Below are positions 45,424-55,338 of a stretch of DNA of 64,000 nt, in pieces. The first letter of the stretch is position 1. The number at the start of each line of letters is the position of its first letter. The stretch spans positions 2,356,001-2,420,000 of the forward strand of contig NZ_CP015079.1 of NCBI RefSeq assembly GCF_001653335.1, written 5' to 3'. The notes under the pieces were generated by a model. That model was not told the origin of the DNA. It saw only the letters and a program-made list of their open reading frames with translations, and did not search any database. The translations under genes and the position numbers were made by a program. Origin of the DNA: Nocardioides dokdonensis FR1436. GTDB taxonomy: Bacteria > Actinomycetota > Actinomycetes > Propionibacteriales > Nocardioidaceae.

Positions 45424-46125
45424 ATGCGCTCGATCACCACCACGCCCCGCACCCGCCGCGTCCGTCGCATCGCCGGAGGCATCGCCGTCGCCGCGCTGGT
45501 CGCACTGCCGATCAGCGCCTGCGGCTCCGAGAACGACGCCGAGGCCGCTGGCTCCAGCAGCTCCGAGGTCGCCCAGAGCGCCCCCGAGCCGGTCGCCGTC
45601 ATCGAGGCCCTCACCGGGGACAGCACCCAGATCACCCTCGACAAGGGCTTCCTCGACGCCCTGACCCAGCTGAAGCTCACGCCCGGCACCGTCGGCGAGG
45701 CCACCCTCGAGGGGGCCGAGCTCAGCTTCCCGATCACCGGTGGCAACGTCACCGTCTTCGAGCCCGGCACCGTCTCGCCGTACGTCATCGGTCAGCTCCA
45801 GCACGTCAGCTCGGGGCTCTCGCTGAGCGCGGGCGGCACCACCGTCGAGCTGCTGAACCTCAACGTCGACCCGGGCGTCTCCCGGGTCTACGGCGACGTC
45901 GCCGTCAACGGCAAGGTCGCCGTCGAGAGCGCGTTCCTGTTCCAGCTCGACGGTCGGACCCTGAACCCGCTGCAGGTCGATGGCGGCCAGGCGGTGCTCG
46001 AGGGTACCGAGGTCAAGATCTCGGAGCCCGCCGCCGGTCTGCTCAACGACACCTTCGGCACCGACGCGGTCAAGCCCGGCCTGCTCGTCGGCATCGCGGA
46101 GATCACGGTCGACCTGCCTGCCTGA
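45424..46125 (+). CDS. Lipoprotein, first of a tandem paralogous pair
   Basis: 233 aa. Tat-like/lipoprotein signal (RRIAGGIAVAALVALPISAC) with lipid-modified Cys. The mature part starts with a Ser/Ala/Glu linker; the core has ITLDKGFLDALTQLKLTPGT, FPITGGNVTVFEPG, VSPYVIGQLQHVSSGLSLSA, LNLNVDPGVSRVYGDVAVNG and AAGLLNDTFGT. The neighbour at 46203 shares nearly all these blocks. HtaA/haem-binding and cell-surface sugar-binding proteins were considered, but I see no firm family. Probably an exported binding protein. Confidence 0.8.
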   Translation: MRSITTTPRTRRVRRIAGGIAVAALVALPISACGSENDAEAAGSSSSEVAQSAPEPVAVIEALTGDSTQITLDKGFLDALTQLKLTPGTVGEATLEGAELSFPITGGNVTVFEPGTVSPYVIGQLQHVSSGLSLSAGGTTVELLNLNVDPGVSRVYGDVAVNGKVAVESAFLFQLDGRTLNPLQVDGGQAVLEGTEVKISEPAAGLLNDTFGTDAVKPGLLVGIAEITVDLPA

Positions 46126-46150
46126 GGCGCGACCCATCCGGGAGGGGGGC

Positions 46151-46167
46151 GGTGACGAACAGTCACC
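46151..46167. promoter_or_regulatory. Palindrome upstream of the second paralogous lipoprotein gene
   Basis: GGTGAC GAACA GTCACC, 36 bp before the start of the second paralogue. Same arms as the palindrome at 45324-45339, spacer one base longer. It could be a duplicated regulatory site or a hairpin in the intergenic mRNA. Confidence 0.45.
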
Positions 46168-46202
46168 GTCCCCCTTCCTGCTCCCTCCGAACGGATTCCG
46201 TC

Positions 46203-46874
46203 ATGGCCCTGCGCCCGCCCCTCCGTCCCCTGCGCCGGCTCGCCGTCGGCGCTGCCGTGCTCGCCCTGACACTGCCCCTGGCGGCGTGCGGCGACGACGC
46301 CGACGCGTCCTTCGACGGCCCGCCGCAGCCGGTCGCGGAGATCGCCGCCGTCCAGGGGAAGACCACCGCGATCAAGCTGGACAAGGGCTTCGTCGAGGCG
46401 CTCGACGGCCTGGGGCTCACCCCCGGCGTCACCGGTGCGGCCCGGCTGGTCAAGGGCTCCCTCGTCTTCCCCATCAGCGGTGGCAACGTCTCGGTGTACA
46501 CCCCCGGCGAGGTGTCGCCGTACGTCATCGGCCAGCTGCAGCACGAGGGCTCCGGGCTGACCCTGGCCGCGGGCGGCACGACCGTGCGGCTGAGCAACTT
46601 CAACGTCGACCCCGGCGTGTCCCGGGTCTACGGCGACGTCGCCGTCAACGGCAGCACCGCCGTCACCAACGCCTACCTCTTCCGGCTCGACGGGCGCACG
46701 TTGAAGGACCTCGCCACCATCAAGGACGGCAGGTTCGCCGTGCTGGAGGGCACGAAGGTCTTCATCTCCGACGTCGCCGCCGGCCTGCTCAACGACACCT
46801 ACGGCACCAAGGCCGTCACCGACCAGCTCCTCGTCGGGATCGCCAAGATCACGGTCAACACCAAGTCCGCCTGA
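46203..46874 (+). CDS. Lipoprotein, second of a tandem paralogous pair
   Basis: 223 aa from the ATG at 46203. Lipobox LPLAAC. The core repeats the first paralogue block by block: IKLDKGFVEALDGLGLTPGV, FPISGGNVSVYTPG, VSPYVIGQLQHEGSGLTLAA, VDPGVSRVYGDVAVNGSTA and AAGLLNDTYGT. An in-frame GTG at 46152 with a GGAGGGG site would add 17 residues before the signal, which seems less likely. The pair clearly arose by tandem duplication; divergence is greatest in the N-terminal linker. Confidence 0.8.
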   Translation: MALRPPLRPLRRLAVGAAVLALTLPLAACGDDADASFDGPPQPVAEIAAVQGKTTAIKLDKGFVEALDGLGLTPGVTGAARLVKGSLVFPISGGNVSVYTPGEVSPYVIGQLQHEGSGLTLAAGGTTVRLSNFNVDPGVSRVYGDVAVNGSTAVTNAYLFRLDGRTLKDLATIKDGRFAVLEGTKVFISDVAAGLLNDTYGTKAVTDQLLVGIAKITVNTKSA

Positions 46875-46924
46875 CGGCTCCTGCCCGCTGGCGCCTCGCC
46901 GCCCCCGCGGGCAGGATCGCGGGC

Positions 46925-47458
46925 ATGAGCACCCGGATCGCCTTCCTGCGCGCCATCAACCTCGGAGCGAAGCGGAAGTTCCCGCGCGACGACGTCGTCG
47001 CCGCGGTCGAGGGCGCCGGTTTCACCGGCGTGCTGACCCACCTCAACACCGGCAACGTGCGGCTGGAGACCTCGATGCGCGCCGCCGCGCGCATCGAGGC
47101 CGCCCTGGAGGCGGCGTTCCTGGCCGACCGCGGCTTCGAGGTCCCCACGCTCGTGCTGACTCCCGACGAGCTGCGCGAGGTCGACGCCGCCGCCACGGCG
47201 ATCGAGCACGACGGCCACCACTACGTCGCGCTGCTGCGCGAGCGCCCCGCACCCGAGGCGCTCGCGGCCCTGCAGGCCCGGGCGGGCGAGGGGGAGCGGG
47301 TGGTCCTCGGCGGCCGCGCCGTGCACCTCCTCGTCGGCCCCGACGGGGTCCACGGCACCCGGCTGAGCAACGCCCTGGTCGAGAAGACGCTCGGCACGGT
47401 CGCCACCACCCGCAACCCCACCGTCCTGCGCACCCTCGTCGAGCGGTGGTGCTCCTGA
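46925..47458 (+). CDS. DUF1697 family protein
   Basis: 177 aa. It begins MSTRIAFLRAINLGAKRKFP and has GFTGVLTHLNTGNVRLETS and a C-terminal VEKTLGTVATTRNPTVLRTL, all standard for DUF1697. The function of the family is unknown. The stop is followed after 19 bp by a copy of the dispersed repeat. Confidence 0.88.
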   Translation: MSTRIAFLRAINLGAKRKFPRDDVVAAVEGAGFTGVLTHLNTGNVRLETSMRAAARIEAALEAAFLADRGFEVPTLVLTPDELREVDAAATAIEHDGHHYVALLRERPAPEALAALQARAGEGERVVLGGRAVHLLVGPDGVHGTRLSNALVEKTLGTVATTRNPTVLRTLVERWCS

Positions 47459-47477
47459 CCGCACGCCCCCGACCCCG

Positions 47478-47521
47478 GACGAGCGGTCACTTCTGCACCA
47501 TCGAGAAGTCAGTTCTGGCAC
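47478..47521 (+). repeat. Dispersed intergenic repeat, copy B
   Basis: GCGGTCACTTCTGCACCA followed by AAGTCAGTTCTGGCAC. It overlaps the 3' end of the MFS gene on the other strand: the last codons and stop (TDFSMVQK) are read through the repeat. Confidence 0.8.
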
Positions 47522-48722
47522 GCGGGAGGGTGCGCACCGCGGGGGAGAGCAGGGTCAGCAGGGCGACCCCGGTGAGCAGCAGCCCGGCCACCAGCATGAC
47601 CGGCCGCAGGCCGAACGCGACGGCCAGCGGGCCGGCCATCAGCTGGCCCAGCGGGATCGCGGCGAAGGAGCCGAGGGCGTCGTAGGAGAACGCCCGCGAG
47701 AGCATGTCGGCGGGCACGTTCTCCTGCATCGCGAGGTTCCAGGCGAGCTCGAAGACGCCGATCCCCGCGCCCGCGCCCAGTGCGGCGAGCAGGGCGATCC
47801 CGAGGTCGTCGGTGAGACCGAGCGCGATCAGCGGGGCGCCGTACACGGCGGTGCCGAGCATGCCCCAGAAGAGGGGCCGCTCGAGGCGGACCCGGAGCAG
47901 CACGAGCCCGGCCACCAGCAGCCCGAGGGCCTCGGCCGACAGGATCAGGCCCCAGCCGCGCTCGCCCAGGGCGGAGCCCTTGGCCAGCGCCGGGCCGAGG
48001 GTGAAGAAGCCGCCCTGGTGGACGGCGCAGATCATGCTGAAGGCCAGCACGACGATCCAGAGCCAGGGCGTGCTGCGGAAGTAGGTCCACCCCTCACGCA
48101 GGTCGGCGACGGCCGAGGAGCCGGCCGCGCGCACCGGTCGGGGCAGCTCGATGCACGACAGCAGGGCGGCGGCCCCCAGATAGGTCACCCCGTCGACGCC
48201 CAGTGCCCAACCGGGCCCGACCCCCACCACCAGCAGGCTCGAGACGGTCGGGCCCGCGACCGCCAGGGCGCCGCCGGCCATCGAGACCAGCACGTTGGCG
48301 GGCTGCAGCTGGGCGCGCGGCACCAGCTGTGGCAGCACGCCCGCAAGGGCCGGCAGCGCCGCCGCGGCAGCGACGCCGTTGACGGCGGTGAGCACGACGA
48401 CGTGCCAGATCTGGGCCTGCCCGGTGATCACGAGGGTGGCGATGGCGAGCTGGCTGAACCCGGCCACGACGTTGGAGGTCTGGATGACCAGCGTCCGCCC
48501 GAAGCGGTCGGCCAGCACGCCGCCGACGAGCAGGAAGACCACCATCGGGATGCTGTGCGCGGCCAGCACGACGCCCAGCGCAGTGGGGGAGTCGCTGATC
48601 TGCAGCACCGCGAAGGCCAGCGCCACCGGGGCCATCAGGGCGCCGAGCAGGTTGACGATGCGCGAGGCGAAGTAGAGGCGGAAGTTGCGCTCCCGCAGCG
48701 GCGCGAGCGCCCCGGTGGTCAT
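47487..48722 (-). CDS. MFS transporter
   Basis: 411 aa with 12 transmembrane helices. It begins PLRERNFRLYFASRIVNLLG, typical of the DHA3/MFS_3 group. Motif A is GGVLADRFGRTLVIQ. Likely a drug or metabolite exporter. The preceding ArsR-type gene overlaps by 4 bp (ATGA), so the regulator and pump are one operon. Its final eight codons come from a dispersed repeat, so the C terminus may be a recent replacement. Confidence 0.9.
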   Translation of the reverse strand: MTTGALAPLRERNFRLYFASRIVNLLGALMAPVALAFAVLQISDSPTALGVVLAAHSIPMVVFLLVGGVLADRFGRTLVIQTSNVVAGFSQLAIATLVITGQAQIWHVVVLTAVNGVAAAAALPALAGVLPQLVPRAQLQPANVLVSMAGGALAVAGPTVSSLLVVGVGPGWALGVDGVTYLGAAALLSCIELPRPVRAAGSSAVADLREGWTYFRSTPWLWIVVLAFSMICAVHQGGFFTLGPALAKGSALGERGWGLILSAEALGLLVAGLVLLRVRLERPLFWGMLGTAVYGAPLIALGLTDDLGIALLAALGAGAGIGVFELAWNLAMQENVPADMLSRAFSYDALGSFAAIPLGQLMAGPLAVAFGLRPVMLVAGLLLTGVALLTLLSPAVRTLPRARTDFSMVQK

Positions 48723-49258
48723 TGATCGTCCTGCATCCGGAACGCCACGGAGGTCGCGCTGACGTGCACGGTGCCCGGGGTGCGGGGCGGACGGTTGCGC
48801 TCGTGCAGCAGGCGCGCGGCGCTCATCAGCAGCTCGAGCGCCTCCTTCCAGGTGTCCTCGTCGACCCAGCCCTCCAGGTCGCTGCTCAGGCTCTGGGTCG
48901 AGGCCGCGCGCGACCTGCTGCGCCGCTCGAGCTCCTTGCCCAGCGCTCGCAGGTACGCCGCCGGCGCACTGGGCCTCGTCGGGGTGCCCGGCTCGCTCGG
49001 CGCCAGGTCGCGCTCGTGCGGGTAGCGGTAGCGCTTGGCGACCCCGCCGCGGATCTTCTCCTCGCCGTCGACCACCAACTCGCCGGCATCGGCCAGCAGT
49101 CGCAGGTGGTAGCTGGCGTTCGCGTGGGTCAGGTCCAGCTCGCGCGCCACCTCCGCCGCGCTCATCGCCGTACCGGTCAGCAGCGACAGCATCCGCAGCC
49201 GCACCGGATGGGCGATCGCCCGCATCGCCGAGATCTCGTCCACCATCTCACCCTCCAA
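48719..49258 (-). CDS. ArsR-family winged-helix regulator
   Basis: 179 aa. ISAMRAIAHPVRLRMLSLLT, SAAEVARELDLTHANASYHL and RLLADAGELV form the ArsR winged helix. The C-terminal half is longer than usual and contains SRSRAASTQSLSSDLEGWVD then TWKEALELLMSAARLLHERN, similar to the effector region of helix-turn-helix proteins next to MFS pumps. It probably represses its own operon with the MFS gene. Confidence 0.88.
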   Translation of the reverse strand: MEGEMVDEISAMRAIAHPVRLRMLSLLTGTAMSAAEVARELDLTHANASYHLRLLADAGELVVDGEEKIRGGVAKRYRYPHERDLAPSEPGTPTRPSAPAAYLRALGKELERRSRSRAASTQSLSSDLEGWVDEDTWKEALELLMSAARLLHERNRPPRTPGTVHVSATSVAFRMQDDQ

Positions 49259-49325
49259 GATGTATTGGAGAGTCAGTTCACACCCACCCGTTCCCCACTG
49301 TCAAGGACTTCTTGGGGGGTCGCCC

Positions 49326-49420
49326 GACGAGCGGTCACTTTCGCACCGTCGACCAGTCACTTCTGGTCCCCGGGGTGTGCGGAAAGTGACCGGTCGGTGG
49401 TGCGAAAGTGACTGCTCGTG
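49326..49420. repeat. Dispersed intergenic repeat, copy C (inverted pair)
   Basis: A forward unit pair (49326-49366) faces a reverse pair (49377-49420), making a ~95-bp imperfect palindrome between two converging or parallel gene ends. GTCACTTTCGCACC and GTCACTTCTGG on one side, AGTGACCGG and GCGAAAGTGACTGCTCG on the other. Confidence 0.8.
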
Positions 49421-49421
49421 C

Positions 49422-50225
49422 CTACTCGCCGCGGAAGGTGGGGCGGCGGCGCTCGGAGAAGGCGGCCATCCCCTCGGCGACGTCGGCGGTGCGCATCAGG
49501 ACGCTCTGGCCGGTGCGCTCGCGCTCGAGGGCGTCCTCGAGGGGGAGCAGGGTGGCGGCGTTGACGGCCTTCTTGGTGGCGGCCAGCGCCAGCGGGGGAC
49601 CGGCCGCGAGTCGGCGGGCCAGGGTGGCCACCAGGTCGGGGAAGTCGTCGTCGCTGGCCAGGTGCGAGACGAGGCCGGCGTCGTACGCCTCCTGGGCCGA
49701 GAGCGGCTCGGCGAGCAGCGCCATCCGCATCGCCCGGGCGCGCCCGATCGACGCGGCGACGGTGGCCGAGGCGCCGCCGTCGGGCATGAAGCCGATGCGG
49801 GTGAACGCCAGCAGGTACGACGACGAGGCCGCTGCGACGACCAGGTCGGCGGCCAGCGCCACCGAGCAACCGACCCCGGCGGCGATCCCGTTGACCGCGG
49901 CCAGCACCGGTCGGTCGCAGGAGACGACCGCACGCACCACCCGGTTCGTCACGTCCATCGCCCGTACGTCGAAGCGCTCGTGGGCACCGTCGCCGCTGAT
50001 GTCGGCGCCGGTGCAGAAGGCCGCCCCGGTGCCGGTCAGCACCACGACGCGCACGTCGTCGCGGGCGGGCACCGACTCCAGCAGGTCGGCCAGGGCCAGC
50101 ATCATCTGCCCGGAGACGGCGTTGAAGACCTCGGGCCGGTCGAAGCGGGCGGTGAGCACCCCGGCGTCGAGGGTGACGACGAGACCGTCGACGCCCGCGA
50201 GGAGCGGGTCCGACCGCTCAGACAA
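49422..50225 (-). CDS. Enoyl-CoA hydratase/isomerase family protein
   Basis: 267 aa crotonase fold. [19 protein letters not shown] is the oxyanion-hole block, [20 protein letters not shown] the second. The first catalytic Glu position is not obvious. Closest in type to actinobacterial enoyl-CoA hydratases. It overlaps the nicotinamidase gene by 8 bp, which suggests co-transcription but no clear pathway link. Confidence 0.88.
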   Translation of the reverse strand: MSERSDPLLAGVDGLVVTLDAGVLTARFDRPEVFNAVSGQMMLALADLLESVPARDDVRVVVLTGTGAAFCTGADISGDGAHERFDVRAMDVTNRVVRAVVSCDRPVLAAVNGIAAGVGCSVALAADLVVAAASSSYLLAFTRIGFMPDGGASATVAASIGRARAMRMALLAEPLSAQEAYDAGLVSHLASDDDFPDLVATLARRLAAGPPLALAATKKAVNAATLLPLEDALERERTGQSVLMRTADVAEGMAAFSERRRPTFRGE

Positions 50226-50793
50226 CCTGGACCCCGGCGGCCTCGAGCTCGGTGAGCGTGGCCGCCGTGGACTCCGCCGCCACGCCGGCGCTGAGCTCGG
50301 TGAGCACCCGGGTGGTGAACCCGGCGGCCACGGCGTCCAGCGCGGTGGCCCGCACGCAGTAGTCGGTGGCCAGGCCGCACACGTCGACCTCGCTCACCTC
50401 GCGCGCCCGCAGCCAGTCGGCGAGCCCGGAGCCGTCGGCGGCGCGGCCCTCGAACCCGGAGTAGGCGGCCTCGTGCTCGCCCTTGAGGAAGACCGCCTCG
50501 AAGGCGGCCGGGTCGAGGGCGGCGTGGAGCTCCTCACCCGGTGTGCCGACCTCGCAGTGCACCGGCCACGAGGTCGCGAAGTCGGGCGTGCTCGACCAGT
50601 GCGCGCCGGGGTCGACGTGGTGGTCCTTGGTGGCCACCACGTGGTCCCAGGCGCTCGCCGCGGAGCCGCTGCCGGCCCACTGGGTCACCAGGGCGCCGAT
50701 CTCGCGGGCCACCTCGGCCCCACCGGCCACTCCCAACGACCCGCCCTCGCAGAAGTCGTTCTGGACGTCCACCACGATCAGCGCTCGCGTCAT
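50218..50793 (-). CDS. pncA: Nicotinamidase (isochorismatase fold)
   Basis: 191 aa. Catalytic triad regions: Asp in [12 protein letters not shown], Lys in [15 protein letters not shown], Cys in [15 protein letters not shown]. It hydrolyses nicotinamide to nicotinate. The next enzyme of the salvage path, PncB, is encoded just upstream with a 9-bp gap; together they convert nicotinamide to nicotinate mononucleotide. Some isochorismatase-fold relatives act on other amides, but the gene context favours PncA. Confidence 0.93.
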   Translation of the reverse strand: MTRALIVVDVQNDFCEGGSLGVAGGAEVAREIGALVTQWAGSGSAASAWDHVVATKDHHVDPGAHWSSTPDFATSWPVHCEVGTPGEELHAALDPAAFEAVFLKGEHEAAYSGFEGRAADGSGLADWLRAREVSEVDVCGLATDYCVRATALDAVAAGFTTRVLTELSAGVAAESTAATLTELEAAGVQVV

Positions 50794-50802
50794 GCCCCGA
50801 CC

Positions 50803-52110
50803 CTAGCCACCCGTCGTCGGGTCGACCCGTCGGGTCGGCAGCACCGGCTCGCCGCGGCTCATCGACTGCGCCGCCAGCGGCAGCTCCTCGCGGGAGGCGA
50901 GGTGCCGGGCCCGGGCGTCGGCGAGGGGTTCGCGCCCCACCACCTCACCGGCGCGCACCAGCGGCACCAGCAGGTCGCGGCTGCGCGGTCCCGGATCGGG
51001 GGCGGGGCCGGTGCCGACCACCTCGGCCTCGGCGTAGCCGTCCGTCCCGAGGTGCCGGTGCGCCCACTTGCGCCCACCGAAGGACGCCTTCTTGCTGCTG
51101 CGCTTGGCCACCGGCTCCATCTCCCCGCGGGAGTCCTCGCGGGCGACGAGCTTGTAGACCATCCCGCACGTGGGGTGCCCGCTGCCGGTGACCAGCTGGG
51201 TGCCCACGCCGTACCCGTCCACGGGCGCGGCGCCCAGCCCCGCGATGGCGTACTCGTCGAGGTCGCTGGTCACCACGATCCGGGTGTCGTGGGCGCCGAG
51301 CGAGTCGAGCTGCTCGCGCACCTGGTGGGCGAGCACGCCGAGGTCCCCGGAGTCCAGGCGCACCGCGCCGAGGCCGGTGCCGGCGACCTCGACGCCCAGG
51401 CGCACGGCCTCGGCGACGTCGTAGGTGTCGACCAGCAGCGTGGTGCCGACGCCGAGCGAGTCCACCTGCACGCGGAACGCGTCGGCCTCGGTGTCGTGCA
51501 GCAGCGTGAAGCTGTGCGCCGACGTGCCCGTCGAGGGCACGCCCCACCGGTGCCGGGCCGCGAGGTTCGAGGTCGCCTCGAACCCCGCGACGTACGCCGC
51601 CCTGGCCGCGGCCACCGCGGCCTCCTCGTGGGTGCGCCGCGAGCCCATCTCGATGCACGGGCGGTCGCCGGCCGCCCGGGTCATCCGCGACGCGGCGGCC
51701 GCGATGGCGGAGTCGTGGTTGTAGATCGAGAGCAGCACGGTCTCGAGCAGCACCGCCTCGGCGAAGCTGGCCTCGACCACCAGCAGCGGCGAGCCGGGGA
51801 AGTAGGTCTCGCCCTCGCCGTAGCCCTGCACGTCGCCGGAGAAGCGGTAGGCGGACAACCAGGCCAGGGTGGGCTCGTCGACGACGCCGTCGAGGGCGTC
51901 GAGGCTCTCCTGGTCGAAGCGGAAGGCCTCGAGCGCGTCGAGGGCCCGACCGACCCCGGCGACCACGCCGTAGCGGCGCCCGTCGGGCAGGGAGCGGGAG
52001 AACAGCTCGAAGACGCAGCGTCGTTCCGCGGTGCCGCCCGCCAGGGCGGCCTGCAGCATCGTCAGCTCGTAGTGGTCGGTGAGCAGCGCGGTCGTCCGGG
52101 TCACGTGCAC
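50803..52110 (-). CDS. pncB: Nicotinate phosphoribosyltransferase
   Basis: 435 aa. N-terminal [40 protein letters not shown]; centre [20 protein letters not shown] and [40 protein letters not shown] and [13 protein letters not shown] near the active site. It forms nicotinate mononucleotide from nicotinate, PRPP and ATP. First gene of a pncB-pncA-hydratase unit, divergent from clpS. Confidence 0.95.
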   Translation of the reverse strand: MHVTRTTALLTDHYELTMLQAALAGGTAERRCVFELFSRSLPDGRRYGVVAGVGRALDALEAFRFDQESLDALDGVVDEPTLAWLSAYRFSGDVQGYGEGETYFPGSPLLVVEASFAEAVLLETVLLSIYNHDSAIAAAASRMTRAAGDRPCIEMGSRRTHEEAAVAAARAAYVAGFEATSNLAARHRWGVPSTGTSAHSFTLLHDTEADAFRVQVDSLGVGTTLLVDTYDVAEAVRLGVEVAGTGLGAVRLDSGDLGVLAHQVREQLDSLGAHDTRIVVTSDLDEYAIAGLGAAPVDGYGVGTQLVTGSGHPTCGMVYKLVAREDSRGEMEPVAKRSSKKASFGGRKWAHRHLGTDGYAEAEVVGTGPAPDPGPRSRDLLVPLVRAGEVVGREPLADARARHLASREELPLAAQSMSRGEPVLPTRRVDPTTGG

Positions 52111-52152
52111 ACCCTAGGGAGGACGCGTGCAGGGTTGTGCAAGCATGGAGTC

Positions 52153-52449
52153 GTGTCCGCGCCCAGCCCGGTCGAGGTCGAGCCGACCACGACGCCCGAG
52201 GAGCTCCTCACCCCCACCACGCCGTGGGTGGTGATCGTGTGGAACGACCCGGTCAACCTGATGTCCTACGTCACCTACGTGTTCCGCACCTACTTCGGCT
52301 ATCCCAAGAAGAAGGCGGAGAAGCTGATGATGCAGGTCCACGAGGAGGGACGCTCGGTGGTCTCCGCGGGAAGCCGCGAGGAGATGGAGCGCGACGTGCA
52401 GGCGCTGCACGAGTACGGCCTGTGGGCCACGATGCAGAAGGACGACTGA
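52153..52449 (+). CDS. clpS: ATP-dependent Clp protease adaptor ClpS
   Basis: 98 aa from [23 protein letters not shown] is the N-degron-binding face with the conserved Asn-Asp, followed by [17 protein letters not shown] and [20 protein letters not shown]. It delivers N-end-rule substrates to ClpAP/ClpCP. Actinobacterial clpS is usually followed by a DUF2017 gene, as here. Confidence 0.96.
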   Translation: MSAPSPVEVEPTTTPEELLTPTTPWVVIVWNDPVNLMSYVTYVFRTYFGYPKKKAEKLMMQVHEEGRSVVSAGSREEMERDVQALHEYGLWATMQKDD

Positions 52450-52455
52450 GCCGCT

Positions 52456-53040
52456 TTGAGCGCCTTCGCACGCCACCGCCGCAGCAAGCGGATCATCGCC
52501 ACGTTCTCCGGCTTCGAGGCCGACCTGCTGCGCTCGTTGGCCTCCCAGCTCGTCGAGCTGCTGCGCAACGAGGCGGCCGTCCCCGACGAGGACCGCGACC
52601 CGCTCGAGGCGATGATGGACTTCTCGGGGCCCACCACCGAGCCGGAGGACCCGGTGCTCGCGCGGCTGTTCCCGACCGCCTACCCCGACGACGAGGAGGC
52701 GGCCGGCGAGTTCCGCCGCTTCACCGAGGGCGGGCTGCGCGACAGCAAGGCGGCCGCGGCCTGCCTGGTCATCGACACCCTCGAGGAGGCCGGGCTGCCC
52801 TCCGAGCTGGACGAGGACGGCCTGATGATCGACGTCGAGCTCGAGCAGGACGTCGCGACGTCCTGGCTGCGCTCGTTCGCCGACCTGCGCCTGGCCCTCG
52901 CCACCCGCCTCGAGGTCGAGGACGGGGACGAGGAGTACTGGCTCGACCTGCCCGAGGACGACCCGCGCTCCCAGGCGCACGACATCTACGAGTGGGTCGG
53001 CTACCTGCAGGAGACGCTGGTCGACGCGCTGATGCGCTAG
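52456..53040 (+). CDS. DUF2017 family protein
   Basis: 194 aa from TTG. Helical and acidic; typical blocks are FSGFEADLLRSLASQLVELL, DPVLARLFPTAYPDDEEAAG, EFRRFTEGGLRDSKAAAACL and the C-terminal IYEWVGYLQETLVDALM. The family is restricted to actinobacteria and nearly always follows clpS, suggesting a linked role in protein quality control. The TTG codon is the only start that keeps the normal N terminus. Confidence 0.88.
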   Translation: MSAFARHRRSKRIIATFSGFEADLLRSLASQLVELLRNEAAVPDEDRDPLEAMMDFSGPTTEPEDPVLARLFPTAYPDDEEAAGEFRRFTEGGLRDSKAAAACLVIDTLEEAGLPSELDEDGLMIDVELEQDVATSWLRSFADLRLALATRLEVEDGDEEYWLDLPEDDPRSQAHDIYEWVGYLQETLVDALMR

Positions 53041-53071
53041 CCGACGGCGCCAGGTCGCCCCGGAAGGACCG

Positions 53072-54427
<1,356 letters not shown>

Positions 54428-54538
54428 CTAGGAGACGCCGGGCGGGCCCTCGGACGCGCACTTCCCACATGGACACCCGACGCAGCGCACGAACGGGACC
54501 GCGACCGTGGCGCGGGGACGACCGCCTAGGGTGGAGCC

Positions 54539-54967
54539 GTGCTGAGCATCGACCAGAAGACCTACGACGCGATCGTCGCGCACGCCAAGCGCGACCACCC
54601 CGTGGAGGCGTGCGGTCTCGTCGCGGGCCCCGAGGGCAGCGACCGGCCCGAGCGCTTCGTGGAGATGGTGAACGCCGCGGGGAGCCCGACCTTCTACGAG
54701 TTCGACTCCGCCGAGCTGCTCGCCCTCTACAAGGAGATGTGGGACCGCGACGAGGAGCCGGTGGTGATCTACCACTCCCACACGGCGACCGAGGCGTACC
54801 CCAGCCGCACCGACATCGGCCTGGCCAGCGAGCCCGGAGCCCACTACGTGCTGGTCAGCACCCGCGAGCACGGGAATAACGAGGGCCCTGTGGAGTTCAG
54901 GTCCTACAGGATCGTCGACGGCCAGGTGAGCGAGGAAGAGGTCACCGTCGTCGCCGAGCTGCCCTGA
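54539..54967 (+). CDS. mec: Mec-like JAMM metalloprotease for the CysO sulfur carrier
   Basis: 142 aa from GTG. JAMM motif: Glu in HPVEACGLVAGPEG and H-x-H-x-Asp in VVIYHSHTATEAYPSRTDIG. In M. tuberculosis Mec (Rv1334) releases cysteine from the CysO-cysteine adduct. Here the gene precedes cysO and cysM in the same order. The intergenic region after it holds two direct copies of CCTGATCGGTCG (54990-55001, 55003-55014). Confidence 0.93.
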   Translation: MLSIDQKTYDAIVAHAKRDHPVEACGLVAGPEGSDRPERFVEMVNAAGSPTFYEFDSAELLALYKEMWDRDEEPVVIYHSHTATEAYPSRTDIGLASEPGAHYVLVSTREHGNNEGPVEFRSYRIVDGQVSEEEVTVVAELP

Positions 54968-55039
54968 ACCCCTTTCCCTGAAGCATCCCCCTGATCGGTC
55001 GTCCTGATCGGTCGACCGAGAACCAGCAAGGAGTCACGC

Positions 55040-55327
55040 GTGTCCATCGAGGTCCGGATCCCGACCATCCTGCGCACCTACACCGGCGGCGAGAAGGCCG
55101 TCAACGGTGCCGGCGCGAGCCTGAGCGCCCTCATCGACGACCTCGAGGCCAACCACCCCGGTCTCAAGGACCGCCTGGTCGAGGACAAGAACGGCAAGGA
55201 CGACCTGCGCCGCTTCGTCAACATCTACGTCAACGACGAGGACGTGCGCTTCATCGGCGGCCTCGAGGCGTCGCTGAGCGACGGCGACCAGGTCGTCGTG
55301 CTGCCGGCCGTCGCCGGCGGCTGCTGA
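55040..55327 (+). CDS. cysO: Sulfur carrier protein CysO (MoaD/ThiS fold), encoded with a terminal Cys after the Gly-Gly
   Basis: 95 aa from GTG with AAGGAG ahead. Ubiquitin-like fold; MSIEVRIPTILRTYTGG at the start, RRFVNIYVNDEDVRFIGGLE and DQVVVLPAVAGGC at the end. CysO carries thiocarboxylate at its C-terminal Gly for cysteine synthesis by CysM. In the M. tuberculosis protein the chain ends at Gly-Gly; here a Cys codon (TGC) follows before the stop. The genomic product thus resembles the CysO-Cys adduct and would first need Mec to expose the Gly-Gly. Confidence 0.94.
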   Translation: MSIEVRIPTILRTYTGGEKAVNGAGASLSALIDDLEANHPGLKDRLVEDKNGKDDLRRFVNIYVNDEDVRFIGGLEASLSDGDQVVVLPAVAGGC

Positions 55328-55338
55328 GCGGCACCGTC

